From positions 186,001-250,000 of the forward strand of contig NZ_AUHD01000008.1 in NCBI RefSeq assembly GCF_000423005.1: a stretch of 64,000 bases of DNA, read 5' to 3'. Numbering within the stretch: the first letter of the stretch is position 1; the number at the start of each line of letters is the position of its first letter. Source of the DNA: Gelidibacter mesophilus DSM 14095. GTDB taxonomy: Bacteria > Bacteroidota > Bacteroidia > Flavobacteriales > Flavobacteriaceae. Made by a program: the position numbers and the translations under genes. The notes under the pieces were generated by a model. The model was not told where the DNA came from and ran no database searches. It saw only the letters and a list, made by a program, of their open reading frames with translations. Positions 18,989 through 27,289 of the stretch are shown one piece after another.

Positions 18989-19012
18989 AAACCCTCCAAT
19001 TGTGGAGGGTTT
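18989..19012. terminator. Rho-independent terminator after the SPFH gene
   Basis: A 10-bp stem AAACCCTCCA/TGGAGGGTTT with a 4-base loop, 12 bp after the SPFH stop and just before the convergent broken small gene. Confidence 0.85.
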
Positions 19013-19017
19013 ATTAT

Positions 19018-19262
19018 TTAATGGCCGTCTTTATATTTTTTTATCATTTCTTTTAAGCCGTCCAAATAATCCTGAAGTGCCTTATTATCACCCTTGGCAT
19101 TGGGATCATTTTCATTGGGAAGCGTCATTGGTCTTTCATCTAAATATGTTTCCAGTTCAGGATAGTTGTCCTCAATATCTCTAGTGATTTGTGTAATTTC
19201 AGATAATAATTTTTGCGATAGTTCCCTTTTTAAACGTGTTTTGAATAATAAAAGTTACTCAT
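19018..19262 (-). pseudogene. Small hypothetical protein gene with an apparent one-base deletion
   Basis: An open minus-strand frame ending TAA at 19018-19020 encodes about 72 residues of protein-like sequence (TRLKRELSQKLLSEITQITR, later DNYPELETYLDERP and YLDGLKEMIKKYKDGH). It has no in-frame start because a stop precedes it. An ATG at 19262-19260 opens a different frame (MSNFYYSK then a stop) that would join the long frame if one A were restored in the AAAA run near 19235. This is either a genuine frameshift or a sequence error. No function is known. Confidence 0.5.
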
Positions 19263-19317
19263 TTTCACATAGACAACAAAACATTTAATTCAATATTAAG
19301 AGTCATTTTATACCATT

Positions 19318-20475
19318 TCAAATCTTGAATGGATGCCGTTCCTCAAAGATTAGTTCAGGATTCATCACTTTAAAAATGAATTTCAATAATACATTTACAA
19401 TAGGATGGGTATGTCTCATGTACATAGACATAGGCCTAGGAGTAGCTCCCACTGAACTTTTGATCTCTAGCGCGGTTCTAGCAAATACGATCGTTTCAAC
19501 ACCATTTTCTATTCCAAAAGAAATCATATCATACAGCATATTCAAGTATAGTTGATTCGTATGCTGATGGCCGTCTTCATAGCCCAGGAAATAGGTTTCT
19601 AACTTCGCTTTGTTCATAATAAGACTAAAAAAACCTATCATTTGCCCACTTTGATAATACGCAAAGATTCTAAAATTATCCTTTAATTGAAGCTTATAAG
19701 TATAAAAATGGTATTTAGGCAGTATAAACGTATTAAATGAGGCCTTATTGGACACGTTCTTATATAAATGGTACAACTGATCAGAATTCTCTAAGATCGC
19801 GTCAGTGGTCATTTCTTTAAGCGTAATTGGGCCTAATTTCTTCTTGGCACGTTTATAGCGTATTTTATATTTTTTATTGAGATCATTAAAATAATCAGGA
19901 ATGGTTTGCCAATGCTGTCTAATATCCAAGACCATATTTGGCTGCACATCGAGATGGTAAAATCCTTGTCTAATCAGCAATTTCGTAGCCTGATGGATGC
20001 TATCATTCTTGAAATAATCCTTGAAGAGCACTGCCCTAATTGATTTAGTGCCTTGCTCTTTAATGTGAGTTTTAAGATCTTCAATGGCCTCATACAAAAT
20101 TTCTAAAAATTCGATTGGCGAGATAGATTCAGAATTAAAATACATTCCATGTTGTCCTGTATGGGTCATATTACCTACAACCAAAATATTTCCTTTTAGA
20201 ATTCTAGATAATCCATCTTTAAAAATAGCCAGCAATTTTGAAGAGGAATCCGTTCTAAACATATCTTAGGCATAGAGTTCGACACGTTGGATGAGTGCAA
20301 TTCCAACAAGGGCATCATCTTTAAATACTCCGATATAATATGGTGTTATGGTGGTTGGTGCAGCTTCCTCCAAGGCATTTAAATAGGGCATCTGAAGAAA
20401 TATGTCATGTCTAACCAATGCATTCCACGCTGGTGGAATTTGAGCCGTTGAAACGTAGCGTTTAAAGTGTGTCAA
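19318..20475 (-). pseudogene. FemAB/GNAT-like protein split by an in-frame stop
   Basis: Two pieces in the same frame, 20475-20266 (69 aa, MTHFKRYVSTAQIPPAWNAL to LIQRVELYA) and 20262-19318 (314 aa), are separated by a single TAA at 20266-20268. Joined they make a protein of about 385 residues resembling the GNAT/FemAB-like (DUF482, peptidoglycan biosynthesis/recognition) group, with a C-terminal acyltransferase-like region (FRIFAYYQSGQMIGFFSLIM, then EDGHQHTNQLYLNMLYDMI). One C-to-T change (CAA to TAA) would explain the break. The downstream piece might still be translated from its own ATG at 20262. The broken state is inferred from the frame; the family call is moderate. Confidence 0.65.
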
Positions 20476-20594
20476 AGTAGGAACTGGATCTTAAAAATCA
20501 GTGGATATAAAAATAAGTGGATTATTTAAATCTCAAAAGATTGATGTCACTAATCTCAATACTTACTAACGAAGAAGTTTTTAAAATTAAAATA

Positions 20595-21699
20595 TTACCA
20601 ACGTCCACTCGCTCCACCACCGCCCGATCTTCCACCGCCTCCAGAAAAACTACTTCGTGATGAGGAATTGGATGACCTAGAAGACGACGACCTTGATGAA
20701 GAATTAGAATACTAAAGAACCTATTTTTCTTAAGATAACTTTTATTGGTTTTAAGAAAGGAGAACTCAAATCCTTGATCAAAGTGCTTCACCATCAAAGT
20801 AGCTATGAGGATTGGTCATCCCAATAAAAAGAATTCCAACACCAAAAGAACATTAGTCATGTTGAAATATCTCGAATTTATGATGCTATGCATCGTATTA
20901 TTAAGATCTAAATTAAGGACAAATGGCGAAACTATTAATGAAAATGCAATAAGCGGAAAAATAGTAATACAAGACCAAACAGTAAGGGAAGACAAGCGCC
21001 TAAAAATATAAAAGGAAAAGATAACACGCTTATTGTCCCGAAAGTAAAACTCTGTACACATTAACAAGATCTCTATAGACCTTTTTTAACAGATAAAACC
21101 CAATGAAAAAGAAAATACTAAGGAATACTAAAAAAGGCACCAACAAGAAAAACTAAAATCACTAAATATGAAGTGGTATTGGAAGTATCGCTTGAGGCTG
21201 AAAACTTTTCTACGTATTTTGGAGCGCTGATCATCTTGATAATCTCATCACCAAAATCAATACTCTCAAAGCAACGATCTTCCTTAAATTCAGTAATCAT
21301 GATATTCCTTATCAATCGCGAGCTTATAGCATCTGCAAAGATAGGCTCCAAGTCCTAACCCACTTCTATACGTACTTCCCTATCGTTTTCTGAAAATTGA
21401 ATTAATAAGCCGTTATCGGCGCCTTCTTGTCCCAATTGATTCTGCTCAAAAACTTGAAATGCATAATTCTCAATCGTATCGTCGCCTAAATCGGCGATAG
21501 TCAACACAACGATTTGATGCAACGTTTCCGTTTTAAAATTGGTTAATTTTTCTCGTAAAGCCAAAAGCTGGTCGTAGGACATGATATTGGCATTGTCCGT
21601 ACAGATGTCATTTAATTGCGGGTAGACATGTTGTAAAAAACCATTAAAATAAACGAAACAGCCAACCAATAAAATAAATAACTGCTTCTTTAAAGGGTT
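20595..21699 (-). pseudogene. Decayed TPM-domain (YgcG-like) protein gene
   Basis: The remnants read in order on the minus strand: a signal-peptide-like start without ATG (KKQLFILLVGCFVYFNGF), a TPM domain (CTDNANIMSYDQ to VRIEVG), an in-frame TAG where the family has VGYGLEP, the continuation DLEPIFADAISSRLIRNI with a membrane segment, then frame changes. The hallmark C-terminal Ser/Arg- then Gly-rich tail survives in another frame, ending SGGGGRSGGGGASGRW before TAA at 20595-20597. Start-codon loss, a nonsense codon and at least one frameshift show real decay rather than a single error. It lies directly downstream of glnS. Confidence 0.8.
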
Positions 21700-21704
21700 A
21701 CTTA

Positions 21705-23714
21705 TTAGATGGATTGTGCTTCTGTTTGTAGAAGTGCATTGCCATCTTCCAATCCTGAAGCAATAAATGCATTGATATCCTCATTTCTCTCTAAGCCTTT
21801 TTCCAACAAAACCCCAAGAGCAATCATAGTCGCAATACGCGTTCCTACTTTTTTAGCTGCGGTGTTGAACCACGGCTGTAAATCTTCGTAGGTAACGTTT
21901 TTTGCAAGCTCTTGAATTTCAGCTTTGGTTTTTAACTGTTTTTCTTCAGGCAGATTGGTGTATTTCTTACCAATTTGCTGAATGATATCAATCGCTTTTC
22001 GCTGTGGTTGATTGTTTTGCGGTTTTGACATTTGCTCAGTATTCTTAGCTCCTGCTCCCGTATTTTTAGTGGCCTTCGTCCAAGAATCACGTAACCCCAC
22101 AGTTCTATTAAAAACTAATTTTTCAGAGGTTGTATCCTTATCGACGTTAAAATATCCCAAACGTTGAAATTGGAATCGGTCACCAACTTTAGCATCTTTT
22201 AAACTTGGTTCCACAAAGGCGGTTATAATTTTTAAGGATTCTGGATTTAAAAATTCCATAAAATCCTTTTCTGGATGTGCATCTGGTGATTCATCCATAA
22301 ACAACCGGTCATACACACGAACTTCAACTTTTACGGCGTGTTTAATGGACACCCAATGTAAGGTTCCCTTCACTTTTTTGGAGGTATCTTCTGAATAGGT
22401 ACAGTGAATTTCTGTAATATTTCCAGCAGCATCCTTAACAACATTTTCGCCTTTAATGATATAGGCATTCTTTAAACGTACTTCTTGACCTAAAGTGAGT
22501 CGGAAATATTTGCTGCCTGCCTGCTCTTTAAAATCGTCCTTTTCAATATAGAGTTCTCTTGAAAACGGAACTTTTCGGAATCCTGCATCGGCATCTTCCT
22601 GATTATTTTCGGCTTCCAGCCACTCTTCTTTTTCTTCTGGATAATTGGTAATCACCAATTTTATAGGATCCAAAACAGCCATCACCCGTGGTGCGGTCTT
22701 ATTCAAATCCTCACGGATGCAAAACTCTAAAAGTGCTACATCAATAATATTATCACGTTTGGCAACACCTACGGTTTCCACAAATTTCTTAATAGCATTT
22801 GGTGTATAACCACGACGGCGCAAACCTGAAATTGTAGGCATTCTAGGATCATCCCAACCCGAAACCAACTTATCTTCAACCAATTTAAGCAACTTACGTT
22901 TACTCATAATGGTATAACTAAGGTTTAATCGGGCAAATTCGCGTTGTTTAGGACGCAAATTGGCTGTATCTACAACTTGGTCCAAGAACCAATCATAAAG
23001 TTCTCTATGAGGCTTAAATTCGAGGGAACATAAACTATGGGAAATACTTTCAATATAATCACTCTCTCCATGGGTCCAATCGTACATTGGGTAAATACAC
23101 CAATCGTTACCAGTCCTATGGTGGTGTTTCTTCATAATCCGGTACATCAAAGGATCGCGCATCAACATATTGGTATGCTTCATATCAATTTTAGCGCGCA
23201 ACACATGCGAACCCTCTTCAAATTCGCCATCCTTCATTTTTTGAAAGAGTTCAAGATTCTCTTCAACGCTCCTATTCCGGTAAGGTCCATCCACTCCAGG
23301 TTGGGTTGGCGTTCCTTTCTGTTCCGCCATCTCTTCAGAAGATTGGGAATCAACATAAGCCTTATCTTCTTTAATCAATTGAACGGCCCAATCGTACAAC
23401 TGCTGAAAATAATCAGAAGAATAGAGTTCATTGGCCCAGGTATAACCCAACCATGAAATATCTTCTTTAATGGCATCCACATATTCTTGTTCTTCCTTGG
23501 TAGGATTGGTATCATCAAAACGAAGATTCACCGGGGCATTATATTTTTCTCCCAAACCAAAACTAATACCAATGGCTTTGGTATGTCCAATATGTAAATA
23601 CCCATTAGGCTCTGGTGGAAACCTAAAACGGAGGTCCTCTTTAGACATGCCTTTGGCTAAATCTTCTTCTATAATGTGCTCAATAAAATTAAGCGATTTT
23701 GTTTCTTCTGACAT
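21705..23714 (-). CDS. glnS: Glutaminyl-tRNA synthetase with C-terminal extension
   Basis: A 669-residue class I synthetase charging tRNA-Gln. The HIGH motif is FPPEPNGYLHIGHTKAIGIS (about residues 30-49) and the KMSKS-type motif is TIMSKRKL (about 266-273). The catalytic and two-barrel anticodon-binding domains run to about residue 555. Beyond them is an extra region of about 110 residues: a Gln/Asn-rich linker, then a helical domain (QQIGKKYTNLPEEKQLKTKA, later VGTRIATMIALGVLLEKG). E. coli GlnRS is 554 residues and lacks it. The extension may be YqeY/GatB-like and tRNA-binding, but that is a guess. Confidence 0.95.
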   Translation of the reverse strand: MSEETKSLNFIEHIIEEDLAKGMSKEDLRFRFPPEPNGYLHIGHTKAIGISFGLGEKYNAPVNLRFDDTNPTKEEQEYVDAIKEDISWLGYTWANELYSSDYFQQLYDWAVQLIKEDKAYVDSQSSEEMAEQKGTPTQPGVDGPYRNRSVEENLELFQKMKDGEFEEGSHVLRAKIDMKHTNMLMRDPLMYRIMKKHHHRTGNDWCIYPMYDWTHGESDYIESISHSLCSLEFKPHRELYDWFLDQVVDTANLRPKQREFARLNLSYTIMSKRKLLKLVEDKLVSGWDDPRMPTISGLRRRGYTPNAIKKFVETVGVAKRDNIIDVALLEFCIREDLNKTAPRVMAVLDPIKLVITNYPEEKEEWLEAENNQEDADAGFRKVPFSRELYIEKDDFKEQAGSKYFRLTLGQEVRLKNAYIIKGENVVKDAAGNITEIHCTYSEDTSKKVKGTLHWVSIKHAVKVEVRVYDRLFMDESPDAHPEKDFMEFLNPESLKIITAFVEPSLKDAKVGDRFQFQRLGYFNVDKDTTSEKLVFNRTVGLRDSWTKATKNTGAGAKNTEQMSKPQNNQPQRKAIDIIQQIGKKYTNLPEEKQLKTKAEIQELAKNVTYEDLQPWFNTAAKKVGTRIATMIALGVLLEKGLERNEDINAFIASGLEDGNALLQTEAQSI

Positions 23715-23810
23715 ACTAGCTATTCATTATTTCCTATTCAATATATAAATGCTATACGCAATAGGAATTCCTGTGCAAAATTAAGGATTTTTTTAGTTCT
23801 AGAAATGCCT

Positions 23811-23818
23811 TATTTTTG
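23811..23818 (+). promoter_or_regulatory. Putative -7 promoter element for folB
   Basis: TATTTTTG exactly matches TAnnTTTG and ends 17 bp before the folB ATG, in the 121-bp gap divergent from glnS. Confidence 0.45.
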
Positions 23819-23835
23819 CGGTTCTAAATAGAATT

Positions 23836-24198
23836 ATGGGCATTATAAAAGTTGAAAACATTCGTGTGTTTGCACATCATGGATGTTTAAAGGAAGAAAC
23901 TAAGATTGGGAGTGATTATCGTGTTGATCTTAAAATTAAAGCAAATTTACAACCTTCTGCAGCGTCAGATAAATTGGGTGATACCGTAGATTACGTGCTA
24001 CTCAACCGTATCATTAAGGAAGAAATGCAAATTCCTTCCTATTTGCTCGAAACCGTTGCGAAACGTATATTAAATCGGATTTTTAATGAAGACCATTTGG
24101 TTCAAAAAGCTACGGTTTGTGTGAGTAAAATAAACCCTCCTATTGGTGGAGATGTTGAAAAAGTCACGATAAAAATGACACAAAGACGAAATAAATAA
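23836..24198 (+). CDS. folB: Dihydroneopterin aldolase
   Basis: A 120-residue enzyme of folate biosynthesis that converts 7,8-dihydroneopterin to 6-hydroxymethyl-dihydropterin and glycolaldehyde. The N-terminal VENIRVFAHHGCLKEETKIG contains the conserved AHHGxxxEE substrate-binding region, followed by DTVDYVLLNRII and a C-terminal INPPIGGDVEKVTIKM strand. The length is typical for this small tunnelling-fold protein. Divergent from glnS; tRNA-Cys follows 51 bp downstream, so read-through is possible, although the tRNA has its own -7 element. Confidence 0.95.
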   Translation: MGIIKVENIRVFAHHGCLKEETKIGSDYRVDLKIKANLQPSAASDKLGDTVDYVLLNRIIKEEMQIPSYLLETVAKRILNRIFNEDHLVQKATVCVSKINPPIGGDVEKVTIKMTQRRNK

Positions 24199-24228
24199 AA
24201 CTAAATAGCTTACCAACTTTATTTTTTT

Positions 24229-24236
24229 TACATTTG
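24229..24236 (+). promoter_or_regulatory. Putative -7 promoter element for tRNA-Cys
   Basis: TACATTTG exactly matches TAnnTTTG, 13 bp before the tRNA 5' end, a suitable distance for a short 5' leader. Confidence 0.5.
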
Positions 24237-24249
24237 CACTTCCAAATTT

Positions 24250-24320
24250 GGCATCATGGCCGAGTGGCTAGGCAGAGGTCTGCAAAACCTTCTACAGCGG
24301 TTCGAATCCGCTTGATGCCT
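24250..24320 (+). tRNA. tRNA-Cys (anticodon GCA)
   Basis: A 71-nt cloverleaf: 7-bp acceptor stem GGCATCA/TGATGCC, D arm, 7-base anticodon loop TGCAAAA reading GCA, and a T arm with GGTTCGAATCC. The 3' CCA is not encoded. It is followed at once by its own terminator and by degenerate copies of its 3' half. Confidence 0.97.
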
Positions 24321-24321
24321 C

Positions 24322-24352
24322 AAAACCCTTAACGAAAGTTGAGGGTTTTTTT
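24322..24352 (+). terminator. Terminator of tRNA-Cys
   Basis: A 12-bp stem AAAACCCTTAAC/GTTGAGGGTTTT with one T-G pair and a GAAA loop, followed by a T-run. It is duplicated, with decay, in the repeats downstream. Confidence 0.88.
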
Positions 24353-24380
24353 ATGGCTAATTTTTATAAAAAATTAATTA

Positions 24381-24600
24381 AAGCTCACAAACCTTCTATA
24401 GCGGTACTCTCATGATGGTTACCGCATCCACTGAAGCCTCAAGAAAACCTTAACGAAAGTTGAGGGTTTTTATAGCTAATTTTCGTAAAAAATTAGTTCA
24501 AGCTCACAAACCTTCTACAGCGGTTCTCATGACGGTTATCGCATCCACTGATGCATCAGAAAAACCATAATGAAAATTGAGGTTTATCTTTATCTAATTT
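24381..24600 (+). repeat. Two degenerate tandem copies of the tRNA-Cys 3' half plus terminator
   Basis: After the tRNA, the string CAAACCTTCTA(T/C)AGCGGT recurs at about 24387 and 24506. Each is followed by a diverged T-arm region, a (TGA)xGCxTC-like end, a terminator-like AACGAAAGTTGAGGGTTT (24452-24469, weaker at 24568-24583) and TAGCTAATTT or similar. The two copies are about 119 bp apart. The unit therefore covers the anticodon 3' side, T arm, acceptor end and terminator, and decays with distance from the intact gene. No copy can fold as a full tRNA. This accounts for most of the 400-bp gap before the next gene. Confidence 0.75.
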
Positions 24601-24720
24601 ATAGAATGGAATATAAATGAAGCGGATCTTCGCGGTTATCTTAGTATTTGAAATGTAAAAACCTCTCCTATTTTAAAAATCTGAGAGGCTTGGCTGGCTG
24701 AAATTCAAAGGGTATTTATC

Positions 24721-25194
24721 TTAAAAAATAACTTGGCTATTGATGAGGGCTATTTTTTCATTAACCTTATCCATAAAATCATGTAGATATTCCGGTACAT
24801 TTTCTTTTGATTGGTCTATTCTCCAACTAAAAAGTTTTCCATCTTTAGATAATTCGATAAAAAGTCCGCCCCCATCAGCACAATCTGGACATCCAAAAAT
24901 ATCAGACTCCTCCTTCAACAATTGCTCGGGTATAAATTGATATAAATCCTTGACAAGGGTATAAGTCGCTTGATCCAATTCATAAAAATTGAACTTTTTT
25001 AAGGAATAATCATCACTAGAATCCTCATATAATTCGTTCTCAGTCAATTTAAAAACTTCTACGCACTCTTCTCCTCCACACATTCCATAGAAATGACCGA
25101 AAATCAGGTAATCACTTCTTTCTTCATTTGCATCATCAGAATCGCAACCAACGAACATGAACGCAATTAGAAATAGAATACTCAAATTTTTCAT
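24721..25194 (-). CDS. Hypothetical lipoprotein
   Basis: A 157-residue predicted lipoprotein: hydrophobic leader with lipobox MFVGC (Cys16), then acidic residues (DSDDANEERSD). The mature part has two Cys-containing turns (FYGMCGGEECVEVF and IFGCPDCADGGG) that could form disulfides or bind metal. I do not recognise a named family or catalytic motif. It stands alone, about 120 bp after the tRNA-Cys repeat tract and convergent with it. Function unknown. Confidence 0.75.
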   Translation of the reverse strand: MKNLSILFLIAFMFVGCDSDDANEERSDYLIFGHFYGMCGGEECVEVFKLTENELYEDSSDDYSLKKFNFYELDQATYTLVKDLYQFIPEQLLKEESDIFGCPDCADGGGLFIELSKDGKLFSWRIDQSKENVPEYLHDFMDKVNEKIALINSQVIF

Positions 25195-25363
25195 GATATA
25201 GATTTCTTTATAGATGGAAATGTGTGGGAAAGGTTGCGTATTCTTTGAAAAATTAATTGAAATATTGAGAGAACACTAATAAATAAACATCGTAAGTTTG
25301 GGTAAGAATACTACTTAAATAAACATAACAATCCCCACTACATCAAAAAATACTGAATTTCAA

Positions 25364-26044
25364 TTAATTCAAGGGATTGATCTGTTCCAATCGGTCTTTA
25401 AGAAGTTCCTTTTCTTTTGGAAAGAATGCCTGCGATAATAGCAAAATACCAAAGCCTAAAATGACCAAAGAAATAATCTTTTTAGTTTTAAAAATACGAC
25501 GTGGCGTCAACTTATTTTTAAGTTTTTTGGCTATCAATATTTTGAAGAGATCAATAATAAAATAAGTCACGAGAATTGTTGAAAGAAAAACAACCACGCC
25601 TCCTTTTGTTTCCGTAAAAGAATTGGCAATGATAATAAAACCCAACCAACCTACCAACACCCCAATATTGATGAAATTTAACAGAAATCCTTTCAAAAAT
25701 AGCTTTCCATAATTCTTTTGAATTTCCACTTTATGGTACTCTCTAACAATCGATCGAAATGATTTGGAAGTTTTAGTAAACGTAATAATACCATAAACTA
25801 CTAAAATGACGCCTCCAAAAACTAGGAAATTTGGATCGTGCTTAATTTTATCGAGTAATTTATTGGTACTAAAAAAAGCAACAGCAATAAATAAGATATC
25901 TGCCAACATGACCCCTAAATCAAAAATAAGAGCACTTTTAAAACCTTTGGTAGCACTGGTTTCCAACAATACGAAAAAAACTGGACCAATTGTGAATGCC
26001 AGAATTATACCAAAAGGAATAGCTGAAAGAATTTCGTGCAACAT
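25364..26044 (-). CDS. LysE/RhtB family translocator
   Basis: A 226-residue inner-membrane protein with about six hydrophobic segments. The N-terminal AIPFGIILAFTIGPVFFVLLETS carries the GPxFF(V) motif typical of the LysE/RhtB amino-acid exporter superfamily (quoted in two parts: AIPFGIILAFTIGP and VFFVLLETS). The middle ILDxxGV-type helix (FDLGVMLADILFIAVAFF) follows. Substrates are usually amino acids or related small molecules; this member's substrate is unknown. Single gene, 128 bp downstream of the head-GIN gene on the same strand. Confidence 0.85.
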   Translation of the reverse strand: MLHEILSAIPFGIILAFTIGPVFFVLLETSATKGFKSALIFDLGVMLADILFIAVAFFSTNKLLDKIKHDPNFLVFGGVILVVYGIITFTKTSKSFRSIVREYHKVEIQKNYGKLFLKGFLLNFINIGVLVGWLGFIIIANSFTETKGGVVVFLSTILVTYFIIDLFKILIAKKLKNKLTPRRIFKTKKIISLVILGFGILLLSQAFFPKEKELLKDRLEQINPLN

Positions 26045-26172
26045 ATAACTTGTGTTTCAACAAAGCTACATAAATTTTTATCTTTCTAGAGCTTTGACAT
26101 TCCCAAAACAGTCACATAGGCTTGGGTATATTTAATACTTTGAACTCAAAGAATCATTGCGTTCACTACGTG

Positions 26173-26847
26173 TTAATCCATGCGTACAATCCTACCTCCA
26201 AACAATTTACTCTCGTTAACAGTTTCCGGATTGCCATAAATATAGACATCTCCTCCGGCCCTTATTTTTATGTCTGCTAATTTTGATACATTAATTATAG
26301 CTTCTCCAGCTGCACTAATTGCAACGTACGTAGCTTCTGATTCAGAAGTTTCACCTTGAAAAATACCACCGGTATTAATGGAAATATCCTGTCTTACCGC
26401 CGTTCCTGACACTTCAATCTCGCCACCTGTCACAGCTTTTACTTTGTTTTCAGAAACATCCAAATCTATTCTTATAATGCCACCTTCCTGGGCTCTTAAC
26501 TCAATTTTGAATTGTTGAAAAGTGTCTACAGACGTTACATAAGCACCTTCATTAACATCAATGACGTCAATATCCTTAAAATACAGTATGACCTTGGTAT
26601 TATTACCATCAAATTTTTCTTCAAGGCGCATTTGTACTTTTAACGTACCATTCTTATTAATCAATTCAACACTATGAGGCTGATGTCCAGAGATGACAGC
26701 CTTATTTTCATCGGATTTAATTAACGTAACATTGATTAAATCATATACTTTAAGCTCATTAAAATTTCCTATAGTCTTCTCAATATTCTCCTGAGCCATC
26801 GCATTTACACTTACAAGGAGCGCGGCTATTATGAGTGCTAACTTCAT
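26173..26847 (-). CDS. Head-GIN domain (DUF2807) exported protein
   Basis: A 224-residue protein with a cleavable signal peptide (MKLALIIAALLVSVNAMAQ) and a repetitive beta-rich mature part (DIDVIDVNEGAYVTSVDTF, RAQEGGIIRIDLDVSENKVK, VTGGEIEVSG, AGGDVYIYGNP). This is characteristic of the putative auto-transporter adhesin head-GIN (DUF2807) family, common in Bacteroidota. The fold is expected to be a beta-helix in the periplasm or on the surface. Its role is not established. It follows the YbjQ-like gene on the same strand. Confidence 0.85.
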   Translation of the reverse strand: MKLALIIAALLVSVNAMAQENIEKTIGNFNELKVYDLINVTLIKSDENKAVISGHQPHSVELINKNGTLKVQMRLEEKFDGNNTKVILYFKDIDVIDVNEGAYVTSVDTFQQFKIELRAQEGGIIRIDLDVSENKVKAVTGGEIEVSGTAVRQDISINTGGIFQGETSESEATYVAISAAGEAIINVSKLADIKIRAGGDVYIYGNPETVNESKLFGGRIVRMD

Positions 26848-26952
26848 AATTACTGTTTAAAAATTTCTAATTCATATTGTATTAAAATCAACGTCAATTT
26901 AAGCTTTAGAACGTAGATCTAAACGATTCTAAATACTAATTAAACCTAAATT

Positions 26953-27249
26953 TTAAGCCACAGTTACGGCAGTTCCTGTAGCAGAAACGGTAACATAATT
27001 GCTGGTAGTTAATTCAATATCTACCTTAATCCCAACTATGGCATTTGCATTTAATTTTCTCGCATTATCTTGTAATTGTTGGAATGCTTGTTCTTTAACC
27101 GTACTCATGCTTTCGGCAATGGCCTGATAATATTTTTCCATGTTAAAAGTCATTTTCATCTTCTGAATATTTACAGAAATTCCAGAAACAATGCCTTTAT
27201 ATTCTAAGATTTTAAAACCCTCAATAGAGTTGGTCGTTGTCAGAATCAT
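26953..27249 (-). CDS. YbjQ family (DUF74) small protein
   Basis: A 98-residue protein of the YbjQ/UPF0145 family, sometimes called heavy-metal-binding. It shows the typical start MILTTTNSIEGFKILEYKGIV (split here as MILTTTNSIEGF and KILEYKGIV), the helix with QAFQQLQDNARKLNANAIVG and the closing strand SATGTAVTV. These proteins form pentameric rings; function is poorly defined. It lies 40 bp downstream of rnr on the same strand and is probably cotranscribed. Confidence 0.88.
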   Translation of the reverse strand: MILTTTNSIEGFKILEYKGIVSGISVNIQKMKMTFNMEKYYQAIAESMSTVKEQAFQQLQDNARKLNANAIVGIKVDIELTTSNYVTVSATGTAVTVA

Positions 27250-27289
27250 AATAGATTATAATTTAAATTTTATAAAGCACAAAAGAAGA

